Shown here: positions 17,101-23,167 of the stretch, in pieces
How positions within the stretch are numbered: the stretch's first letter is position 1
How the letters are laid out: the number at the start of each line of letters is the position of its first letter
Assembly (NCBI GenBank): GCA_002887195.1
Contig: PJAB01000495.1
Coordinates: 1-25,259, forward strand
Direction: 5' to 3'
Length of the DNA: 25,259 bases
From: Chrysochromulina parva
Lineage: Eukaryota > Haptophyta > Prymnesiales > Chrysochromulinaceae
Notes under the pieces: generated by a model
Seen by the model: only the letters and a program-made list of their open reading frames with translations
Databases searched by the model: none
Told to the model about the DNA's origin: nothing
Made by a program: the position numbers and the translations under genes

Positions 17101-17738
17101 CCACCCGCAACGCCCAACCCAGCCGTGATGACCGCCACCGCCGCCACCCCCTCCGCCGACGCCTTCAGCTTCGCCGCGCCGGCTGCAGCCGCCGATACCT
17201 TCAGCTCGCCTGTGCTCATCAGCTCTCCTGCTCTAGTGCTGCCAACGCCGACGCCAAGCCGTGCGCCGATGCCTCCCCCCGAGGATGACTCCGACGACGA
17301 GTTTGGCTTCGGCCCGAGCCCGACCAGTAGAGGTCTCGGCGGCGGCTTCGGCGGCGGGCTGAGCGGCGGCGGGCTGGGCGGCGGGCTGGGCGGCGGCTTG
17401 AGTGACGCACCCGTCATGGTGCTCAATAGTGATCTCGACGCGCCGCAGCTCATCTCAGAGCGAGAATTGGCCCTCTCCGACGTTTCGTCTGCCGTCTCAG
17501 CCACTCTGGCCTCGTCCGAGTTTTCGGAGGTTGGCTCGTCGGAATGGAACTCGCCCAATCCGCTGCATGCAAGTGCTCACCACGACGCCCCCCCTCCCCA
17601 CAGGTTGGCTCGTCGGAATGGAACTCGGGCTCATCTTTCGGATCGGGCGCCCTGCCACCCGCGAGCCGGCTCTCATCCGGTGGCACGGCAGAACGAGGCG
17701 CTTCGCCTGACTCTGACGACGACTTCACTGTCAGCTGA
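14133..17738 (+). CDS. type I membrane protein with long acidic/aromatic Ala-Pro-rich tail, three exons
   Basis: Exons 14133-15303, 15521-17529 and 17604-17738 join into 1104 residues with no frame break. I do not recognise the family. Residues 1-20 (MRLLLVLVLALALLAPASG) are a signal peptide, followed by a basic patch (RGRRLKKGKGRGR). A Val/Ala/Pro repeat region runs to about 200. A basic KKKRR precedes one membrane segment at about 250-271 (YLPLVAVLGMAVVLVPGIV). A Cys cluster (CCGCC) lies just beyond it. The 830-residue remainder is presumably cytoplasmic, disordered and acidic, with recurring aromatic-acidic motifs (DFEGADWGDG, EDADWGAGFDDG twice, DEGFAAFDA, DDDDLSFS, DEFGFGP) set in (Ala-Pro)n spacers. 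Such motifs are typical of binding sites for clathrin-adaptor ear domains, so a sorting or endocytic receptor is a possible role. The protein ends in DSDDDFTVS. The minus strand is also open for 654 codons; the signal peptide, membrane segment and splicing logic favour plus. Confidence 0.75.
15304..15520 (+). other. intron 1 of the membrane-protein gene
   Basis: GTAAGC donor at 15304 and CTTTCAG acceptor ending at 15520. The phase-1 junction joins frame 0 of exon 1 to frame 1 of exon 2, restoring a continuous protein. Without splicing the frame stops at 15540-15542. The 3' half is a four-unit minisatellite that ends exactly at the acceptor. A second acceptor three bases later (CAGCAG) is also in frame. 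Confidence 0.85.
15399..15520 (+). repeat. 30/31-bp minisatellite in intron 1
   Basis: Four tandem units at 15399-15428, 15429-15459, 15460-15490 and 15491-15520. Each contains CGCTCTCCCTCTTGCCCC. Units 1-3 end in CTTCCGAT, whereas unit 4 ends in CTTTCAG, the splice acceptor. Each unit carries a strong pyrimidine tract. Confidence 0.9.
16090..16365 (+). repeat. in-frame repeat of the DWGAGFDDG block
   Basis: A block reading GCAGAAGATGCGGACTGGGG and about 70 further bases occurs twice, the shared AGATGCGGAC beginning at 16101 and 16278 (period 177 bp). The copies differ at very few bases. They encode EDADWGAGFDDGPSDGFAAD then FVTTAP, separated by Ala-Pro dipeptide codons. Confidence 0.85.
16668..16705 (+). 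repeat. 12-bp repeat encoding Thr-Pro
   Basis: Three adjoining ACCCCGACCCCC-type units encode (TP)n in exon 2 of the membrane-protein gene. This is simple-sequence expansion. Confidence 0.8.
17530..17603 (+). other. intron 2 of the membrane-protein gene, flanked by an exact duplication
   Basis: This 74-bp intron begins GTTGGC after GAG and ends CCCCACAG before GTTGGC. It is phase 0. The first 24 bases of the intron (17530-17553) are identical to the first 24 bases of exon 3 (17604-17627), and both copies are preceded by AG. Splicing leads to the ending VGSSEWNSGSSFGS...DSDDDFTVS; retention would lead to an unrelated basic tail ending at 17862. Confidence 0.8.
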
Positions 17739-17826
17739 GCGGCCGGCACTCGGCCAGCCCACGACGGCGCTCAGCCACTGTCAGCTGAGCGGCTGGGCAC
17801 TCGGCCAGCCCACGACGGCGCTCAGC
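17726..17826. repeat. 50-bp tandem duplication across the stop codon
   Basis: A unit starting CACTGTCAGCTGAGCGG at 17726 is repeated at 17776 with one inserted base and a few changes. The first copy contains the TGA stop of the membrane-protein gene, the second lies in its 3' UTR. GCTCAGC and GCTGAGC at the junction form a 7-bp inverted repeat (17769-17790), and GGCTGG/CCAGCC a second. Confidence 0.85.
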
Positions 17827-18246
17827 CCTCGATGTACCGTCACTGCCTCGATGCGGTCGTGAGGGTGGAGGGCCGTAAGGAGGCCTGTCACGGCGCGAGG
17901 GTGCCGCCCTGCTGGCCAATGATGTCGCATGAATGCAGCGGATCGGTGCACGCGGCGTGCAGTGCATTCTATGGCAGCATCACGCGGCTGCGGCCGTGAG
18001 TGCCGTGAGTGCGGCGGCCGGCGGGCTGGGCAGGCGGCCGAGAGCGGCCGAGGGTCCGTTCTTCGGCGCGCGACACGCTCCCTCGCCGCGCCAGTCGCAC
18101 CGTGCACCGTGCGTCCACACCACGCCGAGCACGTGCATGCAATGGCATGGCCGACGACACGACATGCTGCCATGGTCCATGGAGTGAATGACTGGTCCGG
18201 GAAGACTATGCTGTGTTTAAAGATTCGATATCATTCTCGTTACAAT
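17739..18246. other. convergent intergenic region
   Basis: This region lies between the membrane-protein gene (+) and the lumen-protein gene (-). After the 50-bp duplication it is GC-rich to about 18060 and then mixed. Short open frames on both strands have no recognisable domain. Nothing else was seen. Confidence 0.5.
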
Positions 18247-18663
18247 CTAATTACCATGTGCGAGCGGATTGGCAACGCTTCGGCCCACAGGCACGCCATC
18301 AGCATCACCGTTCAACATCCTCTCGAGGTCAGAACCAACCGGGATGTCCGGATCAGGAATGGCGGCTGCGGCCTTCTTCAGCTTCTCGGCATCCTCGGAT
18401 GAGACCATTGTTGCATCGATCCCGTTGATCTTCCCGTTGGTGCTCCCTGACGATGACGGCCGTTGGGCCTCCTCCAGAAACCTTGCCTTTGTCATGTCCA
18501 TACTCGGCGCTGGCGTATCTACGGCGCTTGCGGGCACGTCTAGGAGAGCGACCGTCGACACCAGCGCGCCCGATAAAACACTGCGACGTGAAAGACTTGG
18601 CGTAACTGGCAGTAGAGAGCAAGCCACAATGAAGGGCAGGACTGTCAAGGCCTTTGTCAGCAT
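18247..18663 (-). CDS. small thylakoid-lumen-type protein with twin-arginine signal
   Basis: This is a 138-residue protein of unknown family with layered targeting signals. The ATG at 18663 gives a hydrophobic N-terminus (MLTKALTVLPFIVACSLLP) that fits an ER signal sequence. It is followed closely by SRRSVLSGALVSTVALLDV and an ASA-type cleavage site (PASA|VD, residue 47/48), the pattern of a twin-arginine (Tat) thylakoid signal. This arrangement is typical of nucleus-encoded lumen proteins in algae whose plastid came from a red alga. The mature part would be only about 91 residues, hydrophilic and without cysteine, with motifs MTKARFLEEAQRP and IPDPDIPVGSDLERMLNGD. A photosystem-associated or lumenal assembly role is possible but nothing identifies it. 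The stretch between the two signals is unusually short. A longer frame upstream to 18753 would mask the signal and is not used. Confidence 0.75.
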   Translation of the reverse strand: MLTKALTVLPFIVACSLLPVTPSLSRRSVLSGALVSTVALLDVPASAVDTPAPSMDMTKARFLEEAQRPSSSGSTNGKINGIDATMVSSEDAEKLKKAAAAIPDPDIPVGSDLERMLNGDADGVPVGRSVANPLAHGN

Positions 18664-18813
18664 GTGAGACGAATCTTCCTTCACATTCACACGATCTTTA
18701 CGAACACTCCAGAAACACACTCGCCAACCCACCTGGAGGACGGCCACAGGCACACTGGCACAGCCCAGCCCCGCACGAGGTCGCGCGCTATCCTGGCGGG
18801 CGGCTTGACAAAC

Positions 18814-20220
18814 TCAGCGCGCCGGCGAGGCCGAGGAGACAGCGCGCGTGCGACGCTCCTTGACCCATTTATCTGCCTGTATGAAGGCTCGGATATTTGG
18901 CTCGATCGACCAGTTGAGCTTCTCGAAGAGCTCTTTCAGGTAAGCATCGAGGCCCTTCTGCCGCTCCTCGATCTGCTTGCGCGATAGGCCCATCATCGTC
19001 ATCTTCTTGGCGGGCAGCTTTGGAAATTCCGCGTGGTTGCCCCATTTCTTAAGGAGGACGTGGTGTAGCGCGACGAAATCGGAGTAGCGGTGCCACACAG
19101 TGTGCCTTGCCTCCTTGAACTCGTCCTTGCGCACCGACAGCTCGATTTGGTAGACCGTGTAGCTCGAGCTCATCGCCATCTTGGAGGAGGACGAGCCATC
19201 CAAGGAGGAGGACGCCATGGAGGACGAGGGCATCGCGCCCACGATGGCGCTTTGGACGACGGGAATGTTACGAAGCATCATGAGTGAATCGCGCGCCCGT
19301 CGCTCGAGTAGCTCGCGAGCCGCCTCTTCTTTGGCCCGCTTCGCCTCCGACTTCTCAGTCCGTTGCGCCGCTAACAGCGCTGAGCCGCTCGGCCGTTCGA
19401 GCACAAGCGCGCTACTCGTGTCCAGAGGCGCATCGCCCACTGTCGACGCCACCGAGCCCTCCCGATCGCGACGTGTCGGGTCCGTCGGTTCCACGACGCT
19501 GACGCGCTTCGTCTTGCTGCCATTGGCGCTGGCGCCCTCGGCGGCCAGGATGCTGCTGCCGGCGCCTGCGCCGCTACTGCTCGACGATTCGCCAGCCTTG
19601 GGCGCCGTCACCCAGCGAGATTGTTGCTCGTTGCCATTCGCAGCCATCCCAGGGGCATTGAGCGAGAGTCGTTTGGAGCTCTTGCTCTTCCTTTTCTCTC
19701 GCTTGCCCGCGTCAACGCCCAATGGCGGCGACACCTCGGGCGAGAGGGAAGGTGACGGAGCCGTGCCGCCGCTCGCGCCTGGGAGAGGAGGCGGCGCTAG
19801 GATCGGAGGCGGCGCGAGAGGAGGCGGCGCGAGAGGAGGCGGCGCGAGAGGAGGCGACGCGAGAGGAGGCGGCGCTAGCGGAGGTGGTGCCATCGGCGGC
19901 GGCGCGAGACGAGGCGGCGCCATCGGTGGTGGCGCCATTGGCGGCGGCGCCATTGGCGGCGCCATCGGCGGCGGCGCCATCGGCGGCGGCGCCATCGGCG
20001 GCGGTGCAGGTGCACCAGGCGGCTTAAACATGGCCGCAAGGTTCGCCTTCATGGCCTTGAGGTCTGGCGCAGCAGTGTCCGGCTCCGTGGGTGGTGGCTT
20101 CTCGCCTGGCTTGCCTATAACACCTCCAGCCCCCTTGACCTCCGACTTATCGACGGTTACCGTCTTTTTGAGCGACTTGCCGTTCTTGATGGCGTCAAGC
20201 AGAGCATTGCGCTCTGCCAT
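18814..20220 (-). CDS. WH2, polyproline and PX domain protein
   Basis: This is a 468-residue protein starting at ATG 20220 (a GTG three codons upstream is not used). Residues 1-33 match an actin-binding WH2 motif: AERNALLDAIKNGKSLKKTV has the amphipathic helix and the LKKT signature, and closely resembles the WH2 of verprolin/WIP. A second short element, KANLAAMFKPPG, follows near 60. Residues about 70-150 are a proline tract of some 15 five-residue units (MAPPP/LAPPP), a likely ligand for profilin or SH3 domains. The middle is Ser-rich and disordered, with a charged coiled stretch near 290-315. The C-terminus (about 353-448) is a PX domain with WHRYSDFVALH, where the Arg-Tyr-Ser-Asp-Phe block contacts 3-phosphoinositides, and the QKGLDAYLKEL helix. 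The likely role is coupling actin assembly to endosomal or plasma membranes; this is inferred from domains only. Confidence 0.9.
   Translation of the reverse strand: MAERNALLDAIKNGKSLKKTVTVDKSEVKGAGGVIGKPGEKPPPTEPDTAAPDLKAMKANLAAMFKPPGAPAPPPMAPPPMAPPPMAPPMAPPPMAPPPMAPPRLAPPPMAPPPLAPPPLASPPLAPPPLAPPPLAPPPILAPPPLPGASGGTAPSPSLSPEVSPPLGVDAGKREKRKSKSSKRLSLNAPGMAANGNEQQSRWVTAPKAGESSSSSGAGAGSSILAAEGASANGSKTKRVSVVEPTDPTRRDREGSVASTVGDAPLDTSSALVLERPSGSALLAAQRTEKSEAKRAKEEAARELLERRARDSLMMLRNIPVVQSAIVGAMPSSSMASSSLDGSSSSKMAMSSSYTVYQIELSVRKDEFKEARHTVWHRYSDFVALHHVLLKKWGNHAEFPKLPAKKMTMMGLSRKQIEERQKGLDAYLKELFEKLNWSIEPNIRAFIQADKWVKERRTRAVSSASPAR
19790..20015 (-). repeat. 15-bp tandem repeat encoding (M/L)APPP
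   Basis: On the plus strand the tract reads as runs of GGAGGCGGCGCGAGA or GGCGGCGCCATC. It encodes about fifteen five-residue proline units in the WH2-PX protein. Some units are near-identical, so copy number is probably variable. Confidence 0.85.
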
Positions 20221-20892
20221 CGCTCTCACGCTTGCAGATCACGACACTACAAGTGCGTCTGAAGAACGCAGAACGCGTGCAAGGACGGGGTGCACAAAGC
20301 GTCACAGGAGTTGATACAGCGTGCATCAGGACGAAAATGTTCACTGTGAATATGCACACCGAGCGACGCGACCGCGGTGACAGCGCCCGTCTGTCCTGTG
20401 TTTCGTGTGGTAGTGGCTGGTCGGTACCTTGTGTCTCGATTCAACTGACCCTTTCTCAACACGAGTTATTCACGGAACACTCCTGCGAACTGCACCTAGA
20501 GTCCGAGTAGGCGGCCGAGGTATACTTTTCTAGATAGAGTCGGTGCACAATCGAATAGAAATGATAGAATTTGGAATTGAATTGAGCAATATATATTGAC
20601 CAACTGCGGTAAACGCGCAGCGCCTGTGGCTGTGTGCGTGCATCTCCGATGTTCAAGGCGCTGAGACCGAATGGAAAAAGTAATGCGCGGAGATCACTCT
20701 CACATCATGGAACAGTACGGCGCGGAAACTCCACTCTCTCGTCTCTCATGCATAGGTATTGCCACGTACCTGTTCGCGTGTTCGGTGGCTGTTGATGTTC
20801 ACTGATCCCTAGCGCCTCGCGGGTCGGCAGTCGCGGCATGCTCGATGCTTTGGTGTAACTTTGGTCTCAACGAACCCCGCCCTCGAGCAGTG
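20221..20892. other. intergenic region with AT-rich island
   Basis: This is the upstream region of the WH2-PX gene and the 3' flank of the reticulon-like gene. An AT-rich island at 20518-20605 contains AGCAATATATATTGAC and is among the least GC-rich DNA in the window; it could be an upstream promoter element or the reticulon 3' end. No coding sequence or RNA gene was recognised. Confidence 0.5.
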
Positions 20893-21474
20893 TCACAGCC
20901 GCTTCTTGTCGATATTATCGCACGTTTGGCTCGTCGCGCGGCTGGCGATGACCTTTCTGTATTGCTGGATGGCTGCGGTGCGGACCTGCTCCAGCTTGGC
21001 GTGGGCCTGCTCCAGCAAGGCGTCGCACTGCTGTTTGCGCGTCTCGTACAGCTTGGGGAGCGAGAAAACGGCGGCGAATGCGACGAAGGCAACGAAGGTG
21101 ATGCTGAGCCAGCGCAGCGCCTGACCGGTCGCCAGCAGCGCGAGCGTCCAGATGAGGGTGGTACGTTGGTCCTCGACATTGGCCAAAGACATGATCGTGA
21201 ATGCACAGTCCCTGACGGTGTCTGCCACACGCGCGGCAAGGCGATCGGCAGCATCGGGCGTAATCGAAAACCCCGTCAGCTTCTTGTCACCGGAAAGTTT
21301 CGCCTGCACGAGCCGTGAGGCGAGGTGCAGTCCGGCGAGCGTGCAGAGCAGCCCGATACACGAGTGCTGCCGCACGCCGATCGCGTAAAAGATGGCGAGG
21401 CCAACGGAAAGAGCAAGCCCAGACTCGACAGGCGATGTCCACAAGACGAGCTCGCGCAGCGTGGAGGTATGCAT
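20893..21474 (-). CDS. reticulon-like ER membrane protein
   Basis: This is a 193-residue protein with the layout of a reticulon homology domain. Such proteins insert two hydrophobic hairpins into the outer leaflet of the ER membrane and bend it into tubules. The ATG at 21474 is the first in the recognisable domain; the frame is open further upstream but contains no domain sequence there. It starts LRELVLWTSPVESGLALSVG, with the family's W..P..S pattern. The first hydrophobic hairpin follows (about 16-50), then a polar loop of about 65 residues (with ITPDAADRLAARVADTVRD), then a second long hydrophobic stretch (about 108-140). A SLPKLYETRKQQ motif comes next, matching the reticulon 'PxxYExxxxxxD' ending. 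The C-terminal helix is charged and coiled (AHAKLEQVRTAAIQQYRKV). It is divergent with the ankyrin gene, 217 bp apart. Confidence 0.85.
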   Translation of the reverse strand: MHTSTLRELVLWTSPVESGLALSVGLAIFYAIGVRQHSCIGLLCTLAGLHLASRLVQAKLSGDKKLTGFSITPDAADRLAARVADTVRDCAFTIMSLANVEDQRTTLIWTLALLATGQALRWLSITFVAFVAFAAVFSLPKLYETRKQQCDALLEQAHAKLEQVRTAAIQQYRKVIASRATSQTCDNIDKKRL

Positions 21475-21691
21475 GGCGAAGACGCCACACCACTCAATAC
21501 GGATTGCCGAAATCGCGACCCACAAGCTTCCTTTTTTGGAGCTTCGCCATTTCACGGCGCATGTGCATTCTCGAAACAGAATTCGAGCTCTTATTGGAGA
21601 GATAGCACTTCTACATGTATTGAAAATAATGAGATTTGTGCACTCCAAAACCGATCACTCTGATCACTTGTCACTTGTACAATCAATCCTG
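21475..21691. promoter_or_regulatory. bidirectional upstream region of reticulon and ankyrin genes
   Basis: This 217-bp gap separates two divergent start codons. No TATA box was recognised in either direction. An in-frame ATG at 21629 could extend the ankyrin protein by 21 residues. Confidence 0.4.
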
Positions 21692-22459
21692 ATGCCGGAG
21701 TCAAGCCTTCACAAGGCGGCTCGCGACGGCAATAGGCACGAAATTGAGGCTCTGATCAACGAGGGCCTTAATGTGAATGAGACCGGCGCGCAAGGTACGA
21801 GCCGCCTTCAACCCACACGCCGGTGCTGGAGGCGGAACGCCAGCGCAAGGGTGATGAGACTCAGTCTGAATCGTGTGTCTGCTCGCTTGCTCACAGGTCG
21901 AACAGCTTTGCACCGGGCTCTAGGAGGAGGTTTTACAGAGTGCGCTCAACTTCTCATTGAGGAGGGTGCCGACCCGAACATTGTGGACGCGCTCAAGCGA
22001 ACGTCGCTGCATTGGGCTGCGATGGGGCCTGCCCCACACAACGTAGAATGCTGCGCCCTCGTCTTCGCGCACGGCGACGGGTCTGGGATGCTTGCAAAAA
22101 CAACCAAGTCGGGGTCTACACCGCTGCACTCTGCTGCGGGCACGAATAAGCCAGAGGTCGTCAGATTCCTCGTGGGAAAAGGCGCGGATCAGGCGGCAAA
22201 GGATGAAGATAACATGACAGCGTACGATCTGGCCAAGGTGCGTGCTCGCCCGCTGCGTTGCCGCGTCGAGTCGCCGTGCATGTCGCCGGCCTCACGTTCC
22301 CGGCGATGGCCCCGTGCGCATCGGCAGGCGAACGGCTACACAGAGGTGATGGGCTTTCTGGACACAACGAAGGGAAAGGCCGACGGTGGCGGCGGCACGG
22401 GAGGCACGCCCGCGCCCCCCGCGGGCGCCAGCGCCAGCGGCTGCTGCCTCGTGCAATGA
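21692..22459 (+). CDS. ankyrin-repeat protein with C-terminal CaaX prenylation motif, three exons
   Basis: Exons 21692-21794, 21897-22237 and 22328-22459 join into 191 residues. Four ankyrin repeats are visible: SSLHKAARDGNRHEIEALIN, then GRTALHRALGGGFTECAQLL, then RTSLHWAAMGPAPHNVECCA, then GSTPLHSAAGTNKPEVVRFL. Each has the TxLHxA pattern and the loop-forming (N/D)xN/D end. A weaker final element is AYDLAKANGYTEVMGFLDTT. A Gly-rich linker then leads to the end, GCCLVQ. CLVQ fits the CaaX box recognised by farnesyltransferase, and the preceding cysteine could be palmitoylated, so the protein is probably tethered to membranes. Ankyrin repeats bind protein partners; none can be named here. The introns were chosen because the ankyrin consensus runs straight across each junction, whereas the 34- and 30-residue insertions from unspliced reading do not fit the repeat. 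Confidence 0.85.
   Translation: MPESSLHKAARDGNRHEIEALINEGLNVNETGAQGTSRLQPTRRCWRRNASARVMRLSLNRVSARLLTGRTALHRALGGGFTECAQLLIEEGADPNIVDALKRTSLHWAAMGPAPHNVECCALVFAHGDGSGMLAKTTKSGSTPLHSAAGTNKPEVVRFLVGKGADQAAKDEDNMTAYDLAKVRARPLRCRVESPCMSPASRSRRWPRAHRQANGYTEVMGFLDTTKGKADGGGGTGGTPAPPAGASASGCCLVQ
21795..21896 (+). other. intron 1 of the ankyrin gene (102 bp, stop-free)
   Basis: AAG|GTACGA donor and TCACAG|GTC acceptor. Phase 1; the codon GGT is rebuilt across the junction, giving GAQ-GRTALH. The length is a multiple of three and there is no in-frame stop, so retention would insert 34 residues. Confidence 0.8.
22238..22327 (+). other. intron 2 of the ankyrin gene (90 bp, stop-free)
   Basis: AAG|GTGCGT donor and CGGCAG|GCG acceptor, phase 0. 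Splicing gives AYDLAK-ANGYTEVM. The length is a multiple of three and there is no in-frame stop, so retention would insert 30 residues. Confidence 0.8.
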
Positions 22460-23167
22460 TGCTCGCTGGATTGAATCTCGCTGGCCGACTGATAGCCGGT
22501 GCTCAGACATCAATAGAGCCTCTCTCTGTGTAGCATCTTGGTTTCTTGTGCGTTTTGGCCGAAGCCGCGCGGCCGGCCACGTAAGACGTATCGACCGCGT
22601 ATCGTCAAGACGTCGTGTCTAACCCCCGGGCCGGATAGGCCGCGGTCTTCCGGATGGGCGGACTACCGCGACTACGATGCCGATTTTTGATTTTAACAAA
22701 ATGATTTTCATTTTTCGCGTTTCGGCCTTGGGTCTCCCGCCCGGGACGGGCGGGGGTCCGGATGTATGATCAGCGGATTATTCAAATGGACTATACTCGT
22801 TCAAGATCACCCATTCGACCCTCTGACCCTCAGCACTCCCGGTCCACCCTGCTGTGCGCTGCGTGGCTCGGCGGAGCCGGAGGCGCGGCATTCGGCGAAG
22901 GGCGATCCTCTTGTTCGAAGGCTTAGAGCGCCACCCCACGAGGGTGGCATAGCAATGTCGAGTGTCGTGTGCATCGGCTGCTCTGTGCATGCGGACCCCA
23001 CCGGGGCCCATCCCGTCGTCATATGTGCTCGCCATATGCCCTTCGTAAACGCCCGTCGTACCCGCCAGTGGCCTCCTGTGTCCAGACCTGTGGGGAAGAC
23101 GCGAGCCTCTGCGGCAGACCCAGGTCTCGCATTGGGGCTGCTCCGGCCTTTCTCCAAGATGCGGGCT
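22460..23167. other. convergent intergenic region
   Basis: This region lies between the 3' ends of the ankyrin gene (+) and the KH-protein gene (-). It contains an AT-rich patch (22682-22726) and next to it a perfect 7-bp hairpin (22736-22754). CCGGAT recurs three times (22632, 22652, 22758). Open frames on both strands lack recognisable domains. No RNA gene was recognised. Confidence 0.5.
22736..22754. repeat. GC-rich hairpin between convergent genes
   Basis: CCCGCCC pairs perfectly with GGGCGGG around a 5-base loop (GGGAC). It lies downstream of an AT-rich patch between two convergent 3' ends. A role in 3'-end formation is only a possibility. Confidence 0.6.

Noticed and set aside
15594..17558. 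654-codon open frame on the minus strand opposite the membrane-protein gene
   Set aside because: It is low-complexity Ala/Gly/Pro/Ser sequence with no domain. The plus strand has a signal peptide, membrane segment and introns that restore frame.
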